33,027 nt of DNA, taken from the NCBI GenBank assembly GCA_016763075.1, contig JAESUM010000054.1:1-33027 (forward strand). The letters are read 5' to 3'. The notes beneath the pieces were generated by a model. It did not search any database. It was not told the DNA's origin and saw nothing but the letters and a program-made list of their open reading frames with translations. Each line of letters starts with the position of its first letter. Position 1 is the stretch's first letter. Made by a program: the position numbers and the translations under genes. This document shows positions 8,319 through 17,485 of the stretch, one piece after another. The stretch is from Pseudomonadales bacterium. Lineage in GTDB: Bacteria; Pseudomonadota; Gammaproteobacteria; Pseudomonadales; JAHRWD01.

Positions 8319-9071
8319 TTATTTTTCTGGAGTAATGGCCGTAAGTTGTTCCAGTTTTTTTGCACTGCTTAGGGTTGACCACCGCACGGTTCCAATGCCG
8401 TAGCCATCTTGGTATGGGTCTGATATTAGCTCTTCAATATCGAAACCAACGGATACTATTTCTTTCCAAAATTCGGGTACGCCACCTGTCCAGCAGTTGG
8501 TGTTTACTTTATAGCGCGTTGTAAAATCGAGTTGAATATCATGCAGGCCAATGAGCCCGCCTTCGCTCATAAATGGCGCAAAGCGAATAAAATCTTGTTT
8601 TGCGCCTTCGTAGCTGTGGTCGCCATCGATAAACATAAAATCAATTTTTTCACCATTAAGGTGGTCTGATAACCGTTGAATGGTTTCCTCCGCGTGGCTG
8701 TCGGCTTCCCAAAAGTCTACGTCGTGGTCGCCGCATAATATTTTTAAATTTTTAACTTTTCGATCAGAGGTTTTAATATCCATCGATACCAGCTTGGAGG
8801 CTCCGCCAGCGGCGAGCGAAAACATAAGTGCGCTGCCGCCACGCCGGCCGCCAATTTCCAAAATTATTTTGGGTTTAGATGACTGAACCTTTTCCAGCAA
8901 AGACATGAACTCTAATTTTTTTTGATCGACTCTAAACTGCCGGTTAGCCGTTAGGTATTCGAATTTAGCGCTAATGTGTGGCAATTGCGAAAGCGTATCT
9001 CTAACCTCGTGGGCATATTGCTCAGAGGAATGATGAATTTTCTTTTTGATCTTTTCTAGTGGACTAGCCAT
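8319..9071 (-). CDS. Class I SAM methyltransferase, CmcI/cephalosporin hydroxylase-like
   Basis: Rossmann-fold SAM-dependent methyltransferase of the CmcI-like group, usually acting on sugars or small secondary metabolites; the substrate here is unknown. Motif I is ILEIGGRRGGSALMFSLAAG. The acidic post-I motif is KLVSMDI, and FMFIDGDHSYEGAKQDF followed by GGLIGLHDI is the characteristic metal/substrate-binding end of CmcI-like enzymes. I chose ATG 9071 (MASPLEKIKKK), giving 250 residues, the family size. An in-frame ATG at 9251 would add 60 residues that do not resemble a domain. No good ribosome binding site is seen for either. The gene stands alone between DUF924 and putA. Confidence 0.8.
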   Translation of the reverse strand: MASPLEKIKKKIHHSSEQYAHEVRDTLSQLPHISAKFEYLTANRQFRVDQKKLEFMSLLEKVQSSKPKIILEIGGRRGGSALMFSLAAGGASKLVSMDIKTSDRKVKNLKILCGDHDVDFWEADSHAEETIQRLSDHLNGEKIDFMFIDGDHSYEGAKQDFIRFAPFMSEGGLIGLHDIQLDFTTRYKVNTNCWTGGVPEFWKEIVSVGFDIEELISDPYQDGYGIGTVRWSTLSSAKKLEQLTAITPEK

Positions 9072-9279
9072 GAAGTACAACCCGGTTTTATTATTTTTAC
9101 CGATCAAATCATCTAAACGATGGTACGCCGGTTTTTGGGTAAAGATTAAGCGAGGAATTATGTCACTGATTTTTGAAACAGCCAATAGTGATGCTGGAAA
9201 AACACAGTGCAGTGCGTATGAGCTGAATGCGCAATGGCGCAGAACACTCATGTTAACGAACCCCGGGGGTCACATTTAT

Positions 9280-12200
9280 CTACTCTAGACTTAGCAATTG
9301 CGTATTGCCGCCGCTCGCCGTGATGTTGGTTGTGGTGGTTTGCTCTACCGTAAAACGTAGAAAGTATTGCGGCCCATAATGCAGGGTAACCCAGGGAATG
9401 ATTATGCTGCGCTGTTTTAATGTGTTGCTACGGCGCAGCAGACTGCGCTGCATTTTGTTGGCTAGGTGAAGATTTTTATTGCATGCAATGCCAATAATTC
9501 TGGGGTCACTAATCAGTGACTGCTGGGCATTATTATTGGGTATGAAATGCAACACTTGTTTTGGTACTCCGGCATCTATCGCAGTTTCAACAATGTGCTG
9601 GAATGTTAGGCTATGGGTGGTGTGACTGGCGGTAGCTATAACGGCATTACCAGCAGCCAGCGCGGCGGCTATTTGGCATATAAATACCGCCGGTTCTGCT
9701 TTGCCTAATACGCTGCACACAAAAATACCACGGCCGTTTAAAGACAACAGGTTGGTCTCGCCAGTTGCGCTGGGCATCATGATTCCTGGGCCACATTTTA
9801 ACTTCGCGTGTTGGCCAAAATGCCTAAATATATTCGCAACAGCGGTTAGCTCTGGTAAGCGTTGTTCCAGCAAATCAGCTACTTGGTTTAGCACGGCTTG
9901 GCGCTTGGCTCCGCCGCTATGGTTCCAAGCGAATTGATACTCACGGGCGGATTCAACGGCCACTTCAATTTGATGGGTGGTTGGAGCATAAAGAGCGGCT
10001 CCATTGATAACCGCCGCTGCGCTGGGCTTTCCGGCAGTAATGGGCAATGACATCTGCTTGATAGCTTCAAGATGCTTCAAACACGGTTGCGCCATTGCAG
10101 TTATGTAGTGAGGGCCTCCGGCTTTTGGACCAGTACCCGATAACCCCTGCCCGCCAAAAGGCGTGGTGCCAACCACGGCACCGACCATGTTTCGGTTAAT
10201 GTAATAATTACCGACGCGGGTGTGCTCAACTACCGTTTTTGAGAATCCTTCAATACGGCTGTGAATGCCCAATGTTAAGCCATATCCGGTAGCATTTATT
10301 TGCTCAATGACGTTTTTGAGGTTGGCCTTGTTATACCGGATAAGATGTAAAACTGGCCCAAAGTGCTCCTCACTGAGCTGGTCTAATCGTTCAATTTCAA
10401 ACAATTGTGGGGCCAAAAATTGAGCCTTATCTAACTCAGTAGGTAGTTCGCATGGGTGATGAAAAATAGCGGCTGGGGTTAGGTTTTCGATATGTTGCTG
10501 TAGTTTTGTTTTGGCTTTGGCATCAATGATGGGGCCAATATCGGTGGCAGGATCCCACGGGTTGCCAATCACCAGTTGATCCATCGCACCGCATAACATG
10601 GTGATTACTCGATCGGCAATTTCTTCTTGTACAAACATCACCCGCAGTGCAGAGCAGCGTTGCCCAGCGCTATAAAAAGCCGAGCGAATGGCGTCATCTA
10701 CCACCTGTTCGTGTAGCGCAGAGGAGTCGACAACCATTACGTTTTGGCCGCCGGTTTCTGCAATGAGGCGTGGTATGGGCGTGGTTCGCTCAATTAACTC
10801 CATATGAATGCTGCGTGCCACTGCGGTGGAGCCAGTAAACACAACGCCAGCAATACGCGGGTCATTATTGAATATCTTTCCTAGCGTAGCTCCGGAGCCT
10901 GGCAAGAATTGCAAAACAGCACCGGGCACGCCTGCTTGGTGTAGCAGCTCAATAGCGCGGCTGGCAATAATGGGTGTTGCACCGGCAGGTTTTGCGATAA
11001 CCGCATTACCTGCCGCAAGTGCTGCGGCAATTTGACCCACAAATATAGCCAATGGGAAATTCCGCGGGCTGATGCAAAAAAACACACCGGAACCTTTTAA
11101 ATGGCGCTCGCAACGCTCGCCAAGGGGGCTGGTGACAATACTCGTTTCATCAAAACCAGTGGCAATTTGCAGTGCGTAATAACGCAAAAAATCTACCGCT
11201 TCGCGTACCTCGGCCACGCCATCGGCCAGTGTACGACCCGCTTCATAAGCAATAATACCCGTCAGCTCGTATAGCTTTTGTTCCATCAAATGGGCGGCGT
11301 GTTCAAGTATTAGCGCTCGTTGTTTGCCGCCCGCCGCATTCCACGAAGGCTGCGCTTTGGTCGAGCTGGCCAATGCATCCAAACCCTGGTTTTTTGTGGT
11401 TTGCTGGCAAAGCCCAACGGCCATGCTGGAATCCGCCGGGCAAAAAACAGTTTGGGCTTCCAGCGGGTTTTGATCAGGCATTATGTTAACGCCATTAATG
11501 ATTGGGCCAACCATCCAAGGTTTATCGACCATAGAGCGGCCCACGGCTTTAACTGCGATAACCAGTTCGTTTAGAGTGTCGGCTTGGTTCAGGTCAATAC
11601 CGTGGCTATTGGCGCGCTTGTGCCCTGCGCTGCGGTAAATATCTATTGGCGCTGGAATGCCGGTATGCCGGGCCCCAGGCACCGCTTTGACATCAATTTG
11701 AACATCTTTCACCAGCTGCTCAATAGGCACTTTGTGGTCTAAAAAGCGATGAACAAAAGAGTTATTCGCGCCGTTTTCGAGTAAACGCCGCACCAAATAT
11801 GGCAGCAAGTCTTTGTGCGCCCCAACCGGGGCATAAATGCGAATGGGTGGTTTTGCATGTTCAGGCTGTGAATGAAAAATTTCGCTATCTAAATGTTTGA
11901 ACAGTAACTCGCCCATGCCGTGCAGGCGTTGAAACTCAAAGCCTGCCGTGCCGGCTAATTCTTGAATAAGTGATACGGTGTAGGCGTTGTGGGTGGCAAA
12001 TTGCGGGTAGATTGCATCGGGTGCTTTTAACAGGATTTCTGCACAGGTTTGATAACAAAGGTCGGTATTGGCTTTGCGGGTGTAGACCGGGTAATCATCA
12101 AAGCCCATCTGCTGCGCTAGCTTTATTTCGTGGTCCCAATACGCGCCTTTTACCAGACGTACCAAAAAGCGCCGTTTGGTTTTTCGTGCCAGCGCGATCA

Positions 12201-13308
12201 ACCAATGTGCAACAAACGGTGCACGTTTACTGTATGCCTGAAGCGCAAGCCCAAGGCCGTTCCAGCCGTCAAGCTTGGGGTTTGTCGCAAGCGATTCAAA
12301 CAGCGTTAACGATAATTCCAGGCGTTCGGATTCTTCTGCATCTATGGTGAACCCCAGCCCATTGGTTTTGGCTTGTAGCGCCAGCGCAGTGACCTTTGGC
12401 AGCAATTCAACGTTTACCCGGCTGCTTTGTAAGGCTTCGTACCGGGGGTGCAGGGCAGACAACTTAACCGAAATACTGTCACTGGCGCAGATATCATCTT
12501 GGGTATTTTCTTGAAGTGTTTGTTGAGAGCTTATTTTTGAATTGTATTGAAGTTTAGAATGCGCTTTATGGTGCACCCCAAGGTCACTAATAGCAGTAGA
12601 ATAGGCTTCAAAATAACGCTGTGCGTCATCCATAGTGCGCGCACCTTCGCCAAGCATATCGAACGAAAAGCGAGTATCGGCTTTGCTGTTTCGTCGGCCA
12701 GCACGAATGGCCTCGGGCACGGTTCGGCCCAGCACATATTGCTGCGCGATGACCTTCATGGCTTGGCCAATAGCGCCACGAACCGCCGCAGCTCCAAGCC
12801 GGCGAAACAGTTGTGTAAGGGCAGCGCTGCTATCAGCAGAAATATTGAGTAATGAGGCTGATTGAGGCACGGGTAACTTGCCGCTGAGCATCCTGCGGGT
12901 TACTGATAACCCCCAAGTAGATGCATTAACCAGCATCGAATTCGACTTACCAAAATGTGCATCCCAGTCGCCCTGGTTTAACTTTTCAGCGATCAAATCA
13001 TCAATGGTTTCGGTGTCTGGAATACGCAGTAGTGCTTCTGCCATGCACATAACCGCGATGCCTTCGCGGTTAGAAAGGTCGTATTGCTGCATAAACCGCT
13101 CGAGCACACCGACGCCTTTGGTGTCTTTTCGGCAAGCGGTAACCAATGCATGGCTTCGGCTAATAATGGCGCTGCGTTGGGTATCTGTGAGTTGCGATGC
13201 GGCCAATAACTGGCGAACGCAGGTGGCCTCGTCGGCATGAGTATGCTGGCGAATTTGGGTTCTTAGGATCTCTAGCGTGCCTTTGGATAGGTGCACCACT
13301 TGCTCCAA
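9280..13308 (-). CDS. putA: Bifunctional proline dehydrogenase / P5C dehydrogenase PutA
   Basis: Oxidises proline to glutamate in two steps, using FAD then NAD+, at the inner face of the membrane. Domains: an alpha-helical N-terminal region (1-240); a PRODH FAD barrel (about 270-560; RLVKGAYWDHEIKLAQ, RLHGMGELLF, YAPVGAHKDLLPYLVRRLLENGANNSF split across it); P5C dehydrogenase (about 600-1080; general base Glu851 in ETGGQN, catalytic Cys885 in GQRCSALR); and an inactive ALDH-like C-terminal domain ending TNITASGGNTQLLSLE. There is no N-terminal ribbon-helix-helix, so it should not act as its own repressor (type B PutA). The usual SPWNFP motif reads SPRNFP. The start is uncertain: TTG 13308, or GTG 13296, which sits six bases after GGAG. 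No putP is seen. Confidence 0.93.
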   Translation of the reverse strand: MEQVVHLSKGTLEILRTQIRQHTHADEATCVRQLLAASQLTDTQRSAIISRSHALVTACRKDTKGVGVLERFMQQYDLSNREGIAVMCMAEALLRIPDTETIDDLIAEKLNQGDWDAHFGKSNSMLVNASTWGLSVTRRMLSGKLPVPQSASLLNISADSSAALTQLFRRLGAAAVRGAIGQAMKVIAQQYVLGRTVPEAIRAGRRNSKADTRFSFDMLGEGARTMDDAQRYFEAYSTAISDLGVHHKAHSKLQYNSKISSQQTLQENTQDDICASDSISVKLSALHPRYEALQSSRVNVELLPKVTALALQAKTNGLGFTIDAEESERLELSLTLFESLATNPKLDGWNGLGLALQAYSKRAPFVAHWLIALARKTKRRFLVRLVKGAYWDHEIKLAQQMGFDDYPVYTRKANTDLCYQTCAEILLKAPDAIYPQFATHNAYTVSLIQELAGTAGFEFQRLHGMGELLFKHLDSEIFHSQPEHAKPPIRIYAPVGAHKDLLPYLVRRLLENGANNSFVHRFLDHKVPIEQLVKDVQIDVKAVPGARHTGIPAPIDIYRSAGHKRANSHGIDLNQADTLNELVIAVKAVGRSMVDKPWMVGPIINGVNIMPDQNPLEAQTVFCPADSSMAVGLCQQTTKNQGLDALASSTKAQPSWNAAGGKQRALILEHAAHLMEQKLYELTGIIAYEAGRTLADGVAEVREAVDFLRYYALQIATGFDETSIVTSPLGERCERHLKGSGVFFCISPRNFPLAIFVGQIAAALAAGNAVIAKPAGATPIIASRAIELLHQAGVPGAVLQFLPGSGATLGKIFNNDPRIAGVVFTGSTAVARSIHMELIERTTPIPRLIAETGGQNVMVVDSSALHEQVVDDAIRSAFYSAGQRCSALRVMFVQEEIADRVITMLCGAMDQLVIGNPWDPATDIGPIIDAKAKTKLQQHIENLTPAAIFHHPCELPTELDKAQFLAPQLFEIERLDQLSEEHFGPVLHLIRYNKANLKNVIEQINATGYGLTLGIHSRIEGFSKTVVEHTRVGNYYINRNMVGAVVGTTPFGGQGLSGTGPKAGGPHYITAMAQPCLKHLEAIKQMSLPITAGKPSAAAVINGAALYAPTTHQIEVAVESAREYQFAWNHSGGAKRQAVLNQVADLLEQRLPELTAVANIFRHFGQHAKLKCGPGIMMPSATGETNLLSLNGRGIFVCSVLGKAEPAVFICQIAAALAAGNAVIATASHTTHSLTFQHIVETAIDAGVPKQVLHFIPNNNAQQSLISDPRIIGIACNKNLHLANKMQRSLLRRSNTLKQRSIIIPWVTLHYGPQYFLRFTVEQTTTTNITASGGNTQLLSLE

Positions 13309-13432
13309 AACAAACGTGCATATCAGCGTACAAAACCGTGTTGCGGGCCAAACGTAGCGTCGGTTTTATAACGCAGGTTAGTATTTTTAATATAGCTGTA
13401 TATGCAGGTTTTGAAGAGTACAGGCTGTAAAT

Positions 13433-13903
13433 TTATTGGTTCAAGCGGCTCCGGGCATGTTTTAGCTTTGCGGTGACAGGCGCTATTTTGGTTGCCTTGG
13501 CTAGACCAAACTCCGGCATATGGTTATACATGGTTTCAAATGCACTCGGTGCAACGGTATAAGTTTCATGCCAAATACCGACATCACCGGTGCTGTTAAC
13601 GCGTTGGTTAAATTTGGCCCAAGCGGGTAAATGCGCCTGATTGGGGTTTTTGGCATAACGTTCAAGTGCATCAAAAGAGCGCCAATATTGAACCATGATG
13701 GTGGTGCGGCCAAACCAAGATTCAAGATGCAGCAAATCAGAACTTGGCTGGCGCATAAGCTCCGTTACCATTTGTCCCATCGCGCATACTACGGGTGCCC
13801 AGCGGTGTACTTTGTGTATTTTGTTGATTCGCATGCCAATCAAAAACACCACAAAATCGTCGTCGGTTTGGGCGGTCATACGTTGTTTTATGACTTGGCT
13901 CAT
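13433..13903 (-). CDS. DUF4188 domain protein, monooxygenase-like
   Basis: A 156-residue member of the DUF4188 family, which has a dimeric alpha/beta barrel-like fold related to small monooxygenases; the reaction is unknown. Family features are DDDFVVFLIGMRINKIHKVHRW near the start, WFGRTTIMVQYWRSFDALERYA in the middle and VGIWHETYTVAPSAFETMYNHMP toward the end. It is divergent from a TetR regulator 112 bp away, and both operator-like palindromes in the gap overlap or abut its likely promoter (TTGACG, 17 bp, TACTTT on the minus strand). This arrangement suggests repression by that TetR protein until an organic compound is sensed. Confidence 0.85.
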   Translation of the reverse strand: MSQVIKQRMTAQTDDDFVVFLIGMRINKIHKVHRWAPVVCAMGQMVTELMRQPSSDLLHLESWFGRTTIMVQYWRSFDALERYAKNPNQAHLPAWAKFNQRVNSTGDVGIWHETYTVAPSAFETMYNHMPEFGLAKATKIAPVTAKLKHARSRLNQ

Positions 13904-13929
13904 AGTTATCTCGAGTTACTTAAACAAAA

Positions 13930-13948
13930 ATATTAACGATGTTAATAT
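13930..13948. promoter_or_regulatory. TetR operator-like palindrome 1
   Basis: Perfect inverted repeat ATATTAACgatGTTAATAT, with 8-bp arms and a 3-bp spacer. It lies just downstream of the predicted -10 of the DUF4188 gene. Its core, TTAAC-N3-GTTAA, matches palindrome 2 (TTGAC-N3-GTCAA) at all but one position per half-site. Confidence 0.7.
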
Positions 13949-13965
13949 AAAAGTATCAGACAATA

Positions 13966-13978
13966 TTGACAGCGTCAA
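13966..13978. promoter_or_regulatory. TetR operator-like palindrome 2
   Basis: Perfect inverted repeat TTGACagcGTCAA with the same half-site plan and spacer as palindrome 1. The centres are 33 bp apart, about three helical turns, so two dimers would bind the same face. It overlaps the -35 box (TTGACG, minus strand) proposed for the DUF4188 gene and lies 37 bp before the TetR start. Confidence 0.7.
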
Positions 13979-14015
13979 GTTACAATCTGGTTTCATACCC
14001 AAAAATGAGCGTAAC

Positions 14016-14636
14016 GTGACTAATAAAAACTACCACCATGGCAATTTGCGCAGTGCACTTGTCGAACAAGCGATTAAATTACTTGAAGAAAAAGGCTTGG
14101 CGGGGCTTAGCTTGCGCCGGGTTGCTAGAGCCGCTGGGGTGTCTCAGGCAGCGCCCTATAACCACTTTAAAAATAAACGTGATTTACTCAGCGCGGTAGC
14201 CGCAAAAGGGTTTGAGCGTTTTGGCCAGCGCATGCAGCAAGAGGCACAAGCAAGCGTTTCAAACGATAGCGGCGCAAACCATTATGTAGCGGGTTTGGGC
14301 AAGGGATACGTGATGTTCGCATTAGATAACCCAAGCCTTTATCACCTGATGTTTAATGGCCAAATGGCAGGCCTAATAGACGTTGAGCAACAGCAAACAG
14401 CCTCTGCTCACAGTTATAACTTGCTGGTGGATGCACTGAGTAAGCACCCGCTAAAGGCAGACGAGCAGCCCGCTAACCTAGCGTTAGATACCGCCTTTGC
14501 TTGGAGTTTGGTGCAAGGTTTATCTAGCTTATTGCTCAAGGGTGATTTCAGCGCCCAGCAATATGGTTATGACGATGTAGAACCATTTATAGATGCGCTG
14601 CTTAGCCGGTATTTACGATTGGATGAAGTGAAGTGA
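14016..14636 (+). CDS. TetR/AcrR family transcriptional regulator
   Basis: A one-component repressor of about 206 residues, likely controlling itself and the divergent DUF4188 gene. The N-terminal helix-turn-helix is clear: LRSALVEQAIKLLEEKG, then LSLRRVARAAGVSQAAPYNHF and KNKRDLLSAVAAKGFERF. The C-terminal part (about 90-206; GYVMFALDNPSLYHLMFNGQM) matches the WHG-type TetR C-terminal ligand domain. I chose GTG 14016 because it gives the usual short N-terminus (VTNKNYHHGN). The frame stays open far upstream to 13695, but that part overlaps the DUF4188 gene. The ligand is unknown. Confidence 0.88.
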   Translation: MTNKNYHHGNLRSALVEQAIKLLEEKGLAGLSLRRVARAAGVSQAAPYNHFKNKRDLLSAVAAKGFERFGQRMQQEAQASVSNDSGANHYVAGLGKGYVMFALDNPSLYHLMFNGQMAGLIDVEQQQTASAHSYNLLVDALSKHPLKADEQPANLALDTAFAWSLVQGLSSLLLKGDFSAQQYGYDDVEPFIDALLSRYLRLDEVK

Positions 14637-14664
14637 AGTGAGGCAAGGCAAAATAAAAGCGTTA

Positions 14665-14684
14665 TTGCGAGCTTAAGTTCGCAA
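14665..14684. terminator. Imperfect 20-bp palindrome between convergent genes
   Basis: TTGCGA-G-CTTAAG-T-TCGCAA is symmetric except for one position. It lies between the stop of the TetR gene and the stop of the chemoreceptor gene, so it may end both transcripts, but it has no T tract. Confidence 0.35.
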
Positions 14685-14734
14685 CAAAACACGGGCTGGG
14701 TAATGCCTAAAGCCAGTGCGGTTAGCTAGGGTTT

Positions 14735-16620
14735 CTAAACTTTGAAATGCGCAACCACAGCCTGCAAATCATCAGAAAGCTTAGAGAGCTCCCTGCTTGC
14801 AGCTGATGTTCTGGTGGACGCTTCAGCAGATTTTGTACTCAGTTTTGATATCGCGGCGACGGTTTTAGAAATTTGATCTGAGGCCAGTGTTTGGTATTTG
14901 GCCGCTTCGGTAATTTCTAAGTTAACTCTAACAATGCCAGAAACCGCTTCTGTAATTGTGTTTAAGGAGGTTTCTGCACTGGCTGTCTTTTTATTGGTGT
15001 CGTTTGCGCGGGCACGTCCAGCTAAGGTTACGCCAACAGCCATGGTTGCGCTCTGTTGTAGCCGGTCAATAATGGCATTGATTTCAACGGTAGATTCTTG
15101 GGTACGCAGCGCAAGCGAGCGTACTTCGTCGGCAACCACAGCAAACCCTCGGCCATGTTCGCCGGCTCTAGCCGCCTCAATAGCGGCATTAAGCGCAAGT
15201 AGGTTGGTTTGCTCGGCAACGGATTGAATCACTTGCAGAACCGAAGCTACATCGCCGCAGTCGGTTTCTACTCGTGAAACCACTTGGCCAATGCGGTCAA
15301 ACTCTGCGGTTACACCGGAAATGGCGGCGATTGATTCGCTAATTATGACCTTGCCTTCTTGGGCCATGATGTCGGCGGCTTGGGCAGACTCAACGCCTTT
15401 TTGGGCATTTTCACCGACTAACCGGTTCGTGACGGACAGGTCTGTGGTGGTTTCTGTAACCTCATCAGTTTTGCGGTTTTGTTCAACAATGACATCGGTC
15501 ACAATCTTTGTAACATCAGCGAGTTTGTTGGAGGAATAGGCTACTTTATCGGCGTTGGCACGAATCATTTGAACTTGGGTATTTAGGCCTTTAACAAGGC
15601 TAGCCAATGCAAGCGCGACAAGGTTAATGTCTTTCAAGCCGTTGGTGTTCACTGTGAATGTAAGGTCGCCATCGGCGCAAGCTTCCATATCACGAATTAA
15701 TCCGCGCATTGGCTTAAATAAGAACTTTGAAAAAAACCACAGCGTAACCAGCTGAGCCACCACTAAAAATGCGGTGAAGGCAGCAACGACTGTGATTTGA
15801 GTGTTTTCGATGGTGTTGTTGAAGATGGTCATATCTTCAAGCATATGAAGCTCAAGCGCGGGCTGGTTGTCCTTTCCTACTAGCATATGACTGACTTCGA
15901 GGGTGTCGTCACCAAGGCTTTCTTCCCAGTTTTGAGTACGCATTAATTGTTCGCCACCGGGCCGAATAACCGTGAGGGGTAGCTGGGTTATTTCTGCGAT
16001 GCGGCCCATGTTATGAACCGGGTTGGCAACAATTTCAATGTAGCCACGTAGCCTAAGCCCGCCCACCGGCAAAAGGTGGAATACACAGCCCCTTCGGGTG
16101 AAGACCAAAGGCCACTCAGGGGTTTTAGCCGTTGCGGGCCTTCGCGTGCAGCAGCAAGAGTATGCAGAAAATCAGGGAGTTTTTGCCCCAGCTGAGAATA
16201 GCCTTCTGTGCTTGCGGCTACGAAATTGAGTTTTTTGTCGTAAAGCCTAACCTTAACAAGCGATACGATACCCATGGTGGTGTAACGCACATGAAAGTTT
16301 ACGTCTAATAACTCTCTGAGTAGCGCTTGCTTCTCTGCCTTGTTGGGAGTGTTTTTTGAAAGTGCTTTAAGGTATGACTTGAGGGGTTTGCGAAGCTCCT
16401 TTTCGGCATCGCTGCCAAGGCTGATTAAAAGCTCTTGGGTGTCTGCGAGGCTTTCTATCGCCGCAATACCAATGACCCGCGTCAGGGTAGATTCTTGCGC
16501 CTGTAGCGATTCATCGCGAAGTTTATCAACTGCCATGATGATCATGACAATAATACAAACGCTGATCGATAGAAGAACCGAGCTGGTCAGCCCTCTTATC
16601 GAAACTTGTGTAATGTTCAT
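14735..16620 (-). pseudogene. Methyl-accepting chemotaxis protein, broken by a frameshift
   Basis: Membrane chemoreceptor that would feed CheA/CheW. Two overlapping frames together make one normal MCP of about 628 residues: TM1 (about 12-31), a periplasmic sensor domain, TM2 (about 275-297), a HAMP region and a cytoplasmic signalling domain whose hairpin tip carries the near-invariant stretch from [20 protein letters not shown] to [12 protein letters not shown]. The frame is lost after residue 183 (GAVYSTF), at a run of four T on the minus strand (16071-16074). One extra T would restore [17 protein letters not shown]. The downstream frame could be expressed only as a fragment without TM1. It is either a true pseudogene, a phase-variable tract, or a sequencing error in a short homopolymer. 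It lies 29 bp downstream of the rhodanese gene, same strand. Confidence 0.85.
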
Positions 16621-16649
16621 CCTAGAAAGACCATCCAGATAATGTAAGA

Positions 16650-17081
16650 CTATTTGGCTACGGGATACCCTTTTTCAGTCCATTCACCCCAACCACCTCT
16701 AAACCAAAAGACAGTGGTGTACCCTTCTTTAACCGCGATTTTTGAAGCCTTAACGCTACGGCCGCATTTTTCGCCGTTACAATAAAAAACCACCGCGGCG
16801 TCTTTTGTGGGAATGTGCTTTGCAAGGGTTTCGGCGGTGGTGTCAAAGTCTGGCAAGGCGATGGAATCTTCAATAAAACCCTTACTTCGATCCGATGGCT
16901 TTCTTGAATCGATGATGACGAGATCATCGTATTCATCCAACAGGTCAATGACTTGTTCCGCCGTTACTCGGGTAGTGCCAGCAATCGACTCGGGTACCGT
17001 TTCGGCTTCGGCAAAGGTTTGGGAAGAAGAAAACAGTAAAGCTAATACAAGGGTTCGCGCAAACGTACTCAGCAAATTCAT
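16650..17081 (-). CDS. Exported rhodanese-domain protein
   Basis: A 143-residue sulfurtransferase-like protein with a cleavable signal peptide (MNLLSTFARTLVLALLFSSSQTFAEA), so probably periplasmic. The single rhodanese domain runs from about residue 35 to the end (TAEQVIDLLDEYDDLVIIDSRKPSDRSKG). The active-site loop reads YCNGEKCGRS: it has two Cys and is longer than the classical C-X4-R loop, a variant seen in periplasmic rhodaneses. GGWGEWTEKGYPV is the usual C-terminal end. The ATG follows AGGAAA at good spacing. The chemoreceptor gene lies 29 bp downstream, so the two were probably one operon; a sulfur- or redox-related signal for the receptor is speculation. Confidence 0.85.
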   Translation of the reverse strand: MNLLSTFARTLVLALLFSSSQTFAEAETVPESIAGTTRVTAEQVIDLLDEYDDLVIIDSRKPSDRSKGFIEDSIALPDFDTTAETLAKHIPTKDAAVVFYCNGEKCGRSVKASKIAVKEGYTTVFWFRGGWGEWTEKGYPVAK

Positions 17082-17347
17082 GACTCATTTCCTGTTCAAT
17101 TTAATGGCAAGTGGTCTAGTAAGTGGTGTAGTAAGCAGCGTGCATATATCTCTTCAATCTAGGGCGGTTAACAAGACACAGCGTCTTACAACCGGTGCCT
17201 AGGCCACACCAATAAAAGGTGAGCGTGGGTGTGAGCCTTAACGCCAAACGAAGCTGCTTTGCTCTATATCGAAAGAGTAGCTCAGCTGTGCAATACCGCA
17301 CCTTTTTTAGCCAACATATTGCGATAAGGTGGTGTGCGAGGCTTTTT

Positions 17348-17395
17348 GGGATTGGGATTGGGATTGGGATTGGGATTGGGATTGGGATTGGGATT
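17348..17395 (+). repeat. (GGGATT)8 hexanucleotide tract
   Basis: Eight exact, uninterrupted copies of GGGATT lie in the roughly 400-bp gap between the rhodanese gene and the LysR remnant. The eight G3 runs with 3-base ATT loops on the plus strand fit a G-quadruplex motif. The reading frames through it give only Pro-Ile or Gly-Ile dipeptide repeats, so I do not treat it as coding. I see no other feature in 17082-17485. Confidence 0.9.
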
Positions 17396-17485
17396 AGGAG
17401 GCAATAGAAGCCAACGTGCAGGGGGAACAAAAAACAATGCTTAAGGAGCGCCGTGGTGATTAGCGCTGGCTAAAACACAGCAGGC

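Noticed and set aside
13695-14015. 107-codon N-terminal extension of the TetR frame
   Set aside because: It overlaps the DUF4188 gene and the operators, and precedes a perfectly placed GTG start with the normal TetR beginning.
17348-17395. CRISPR or telomere-like array
   Set aside because: The 6-bp units have no spacers, and the unit is not a rotation of TTAGGG; it is a simple repeat.
17116-17430. ORF encoding a Pro-Ile dipeptide repeat
   Set aside because: The dipeptide run is only the translated (GGGATT)8 tract; the flanks have no protein character.
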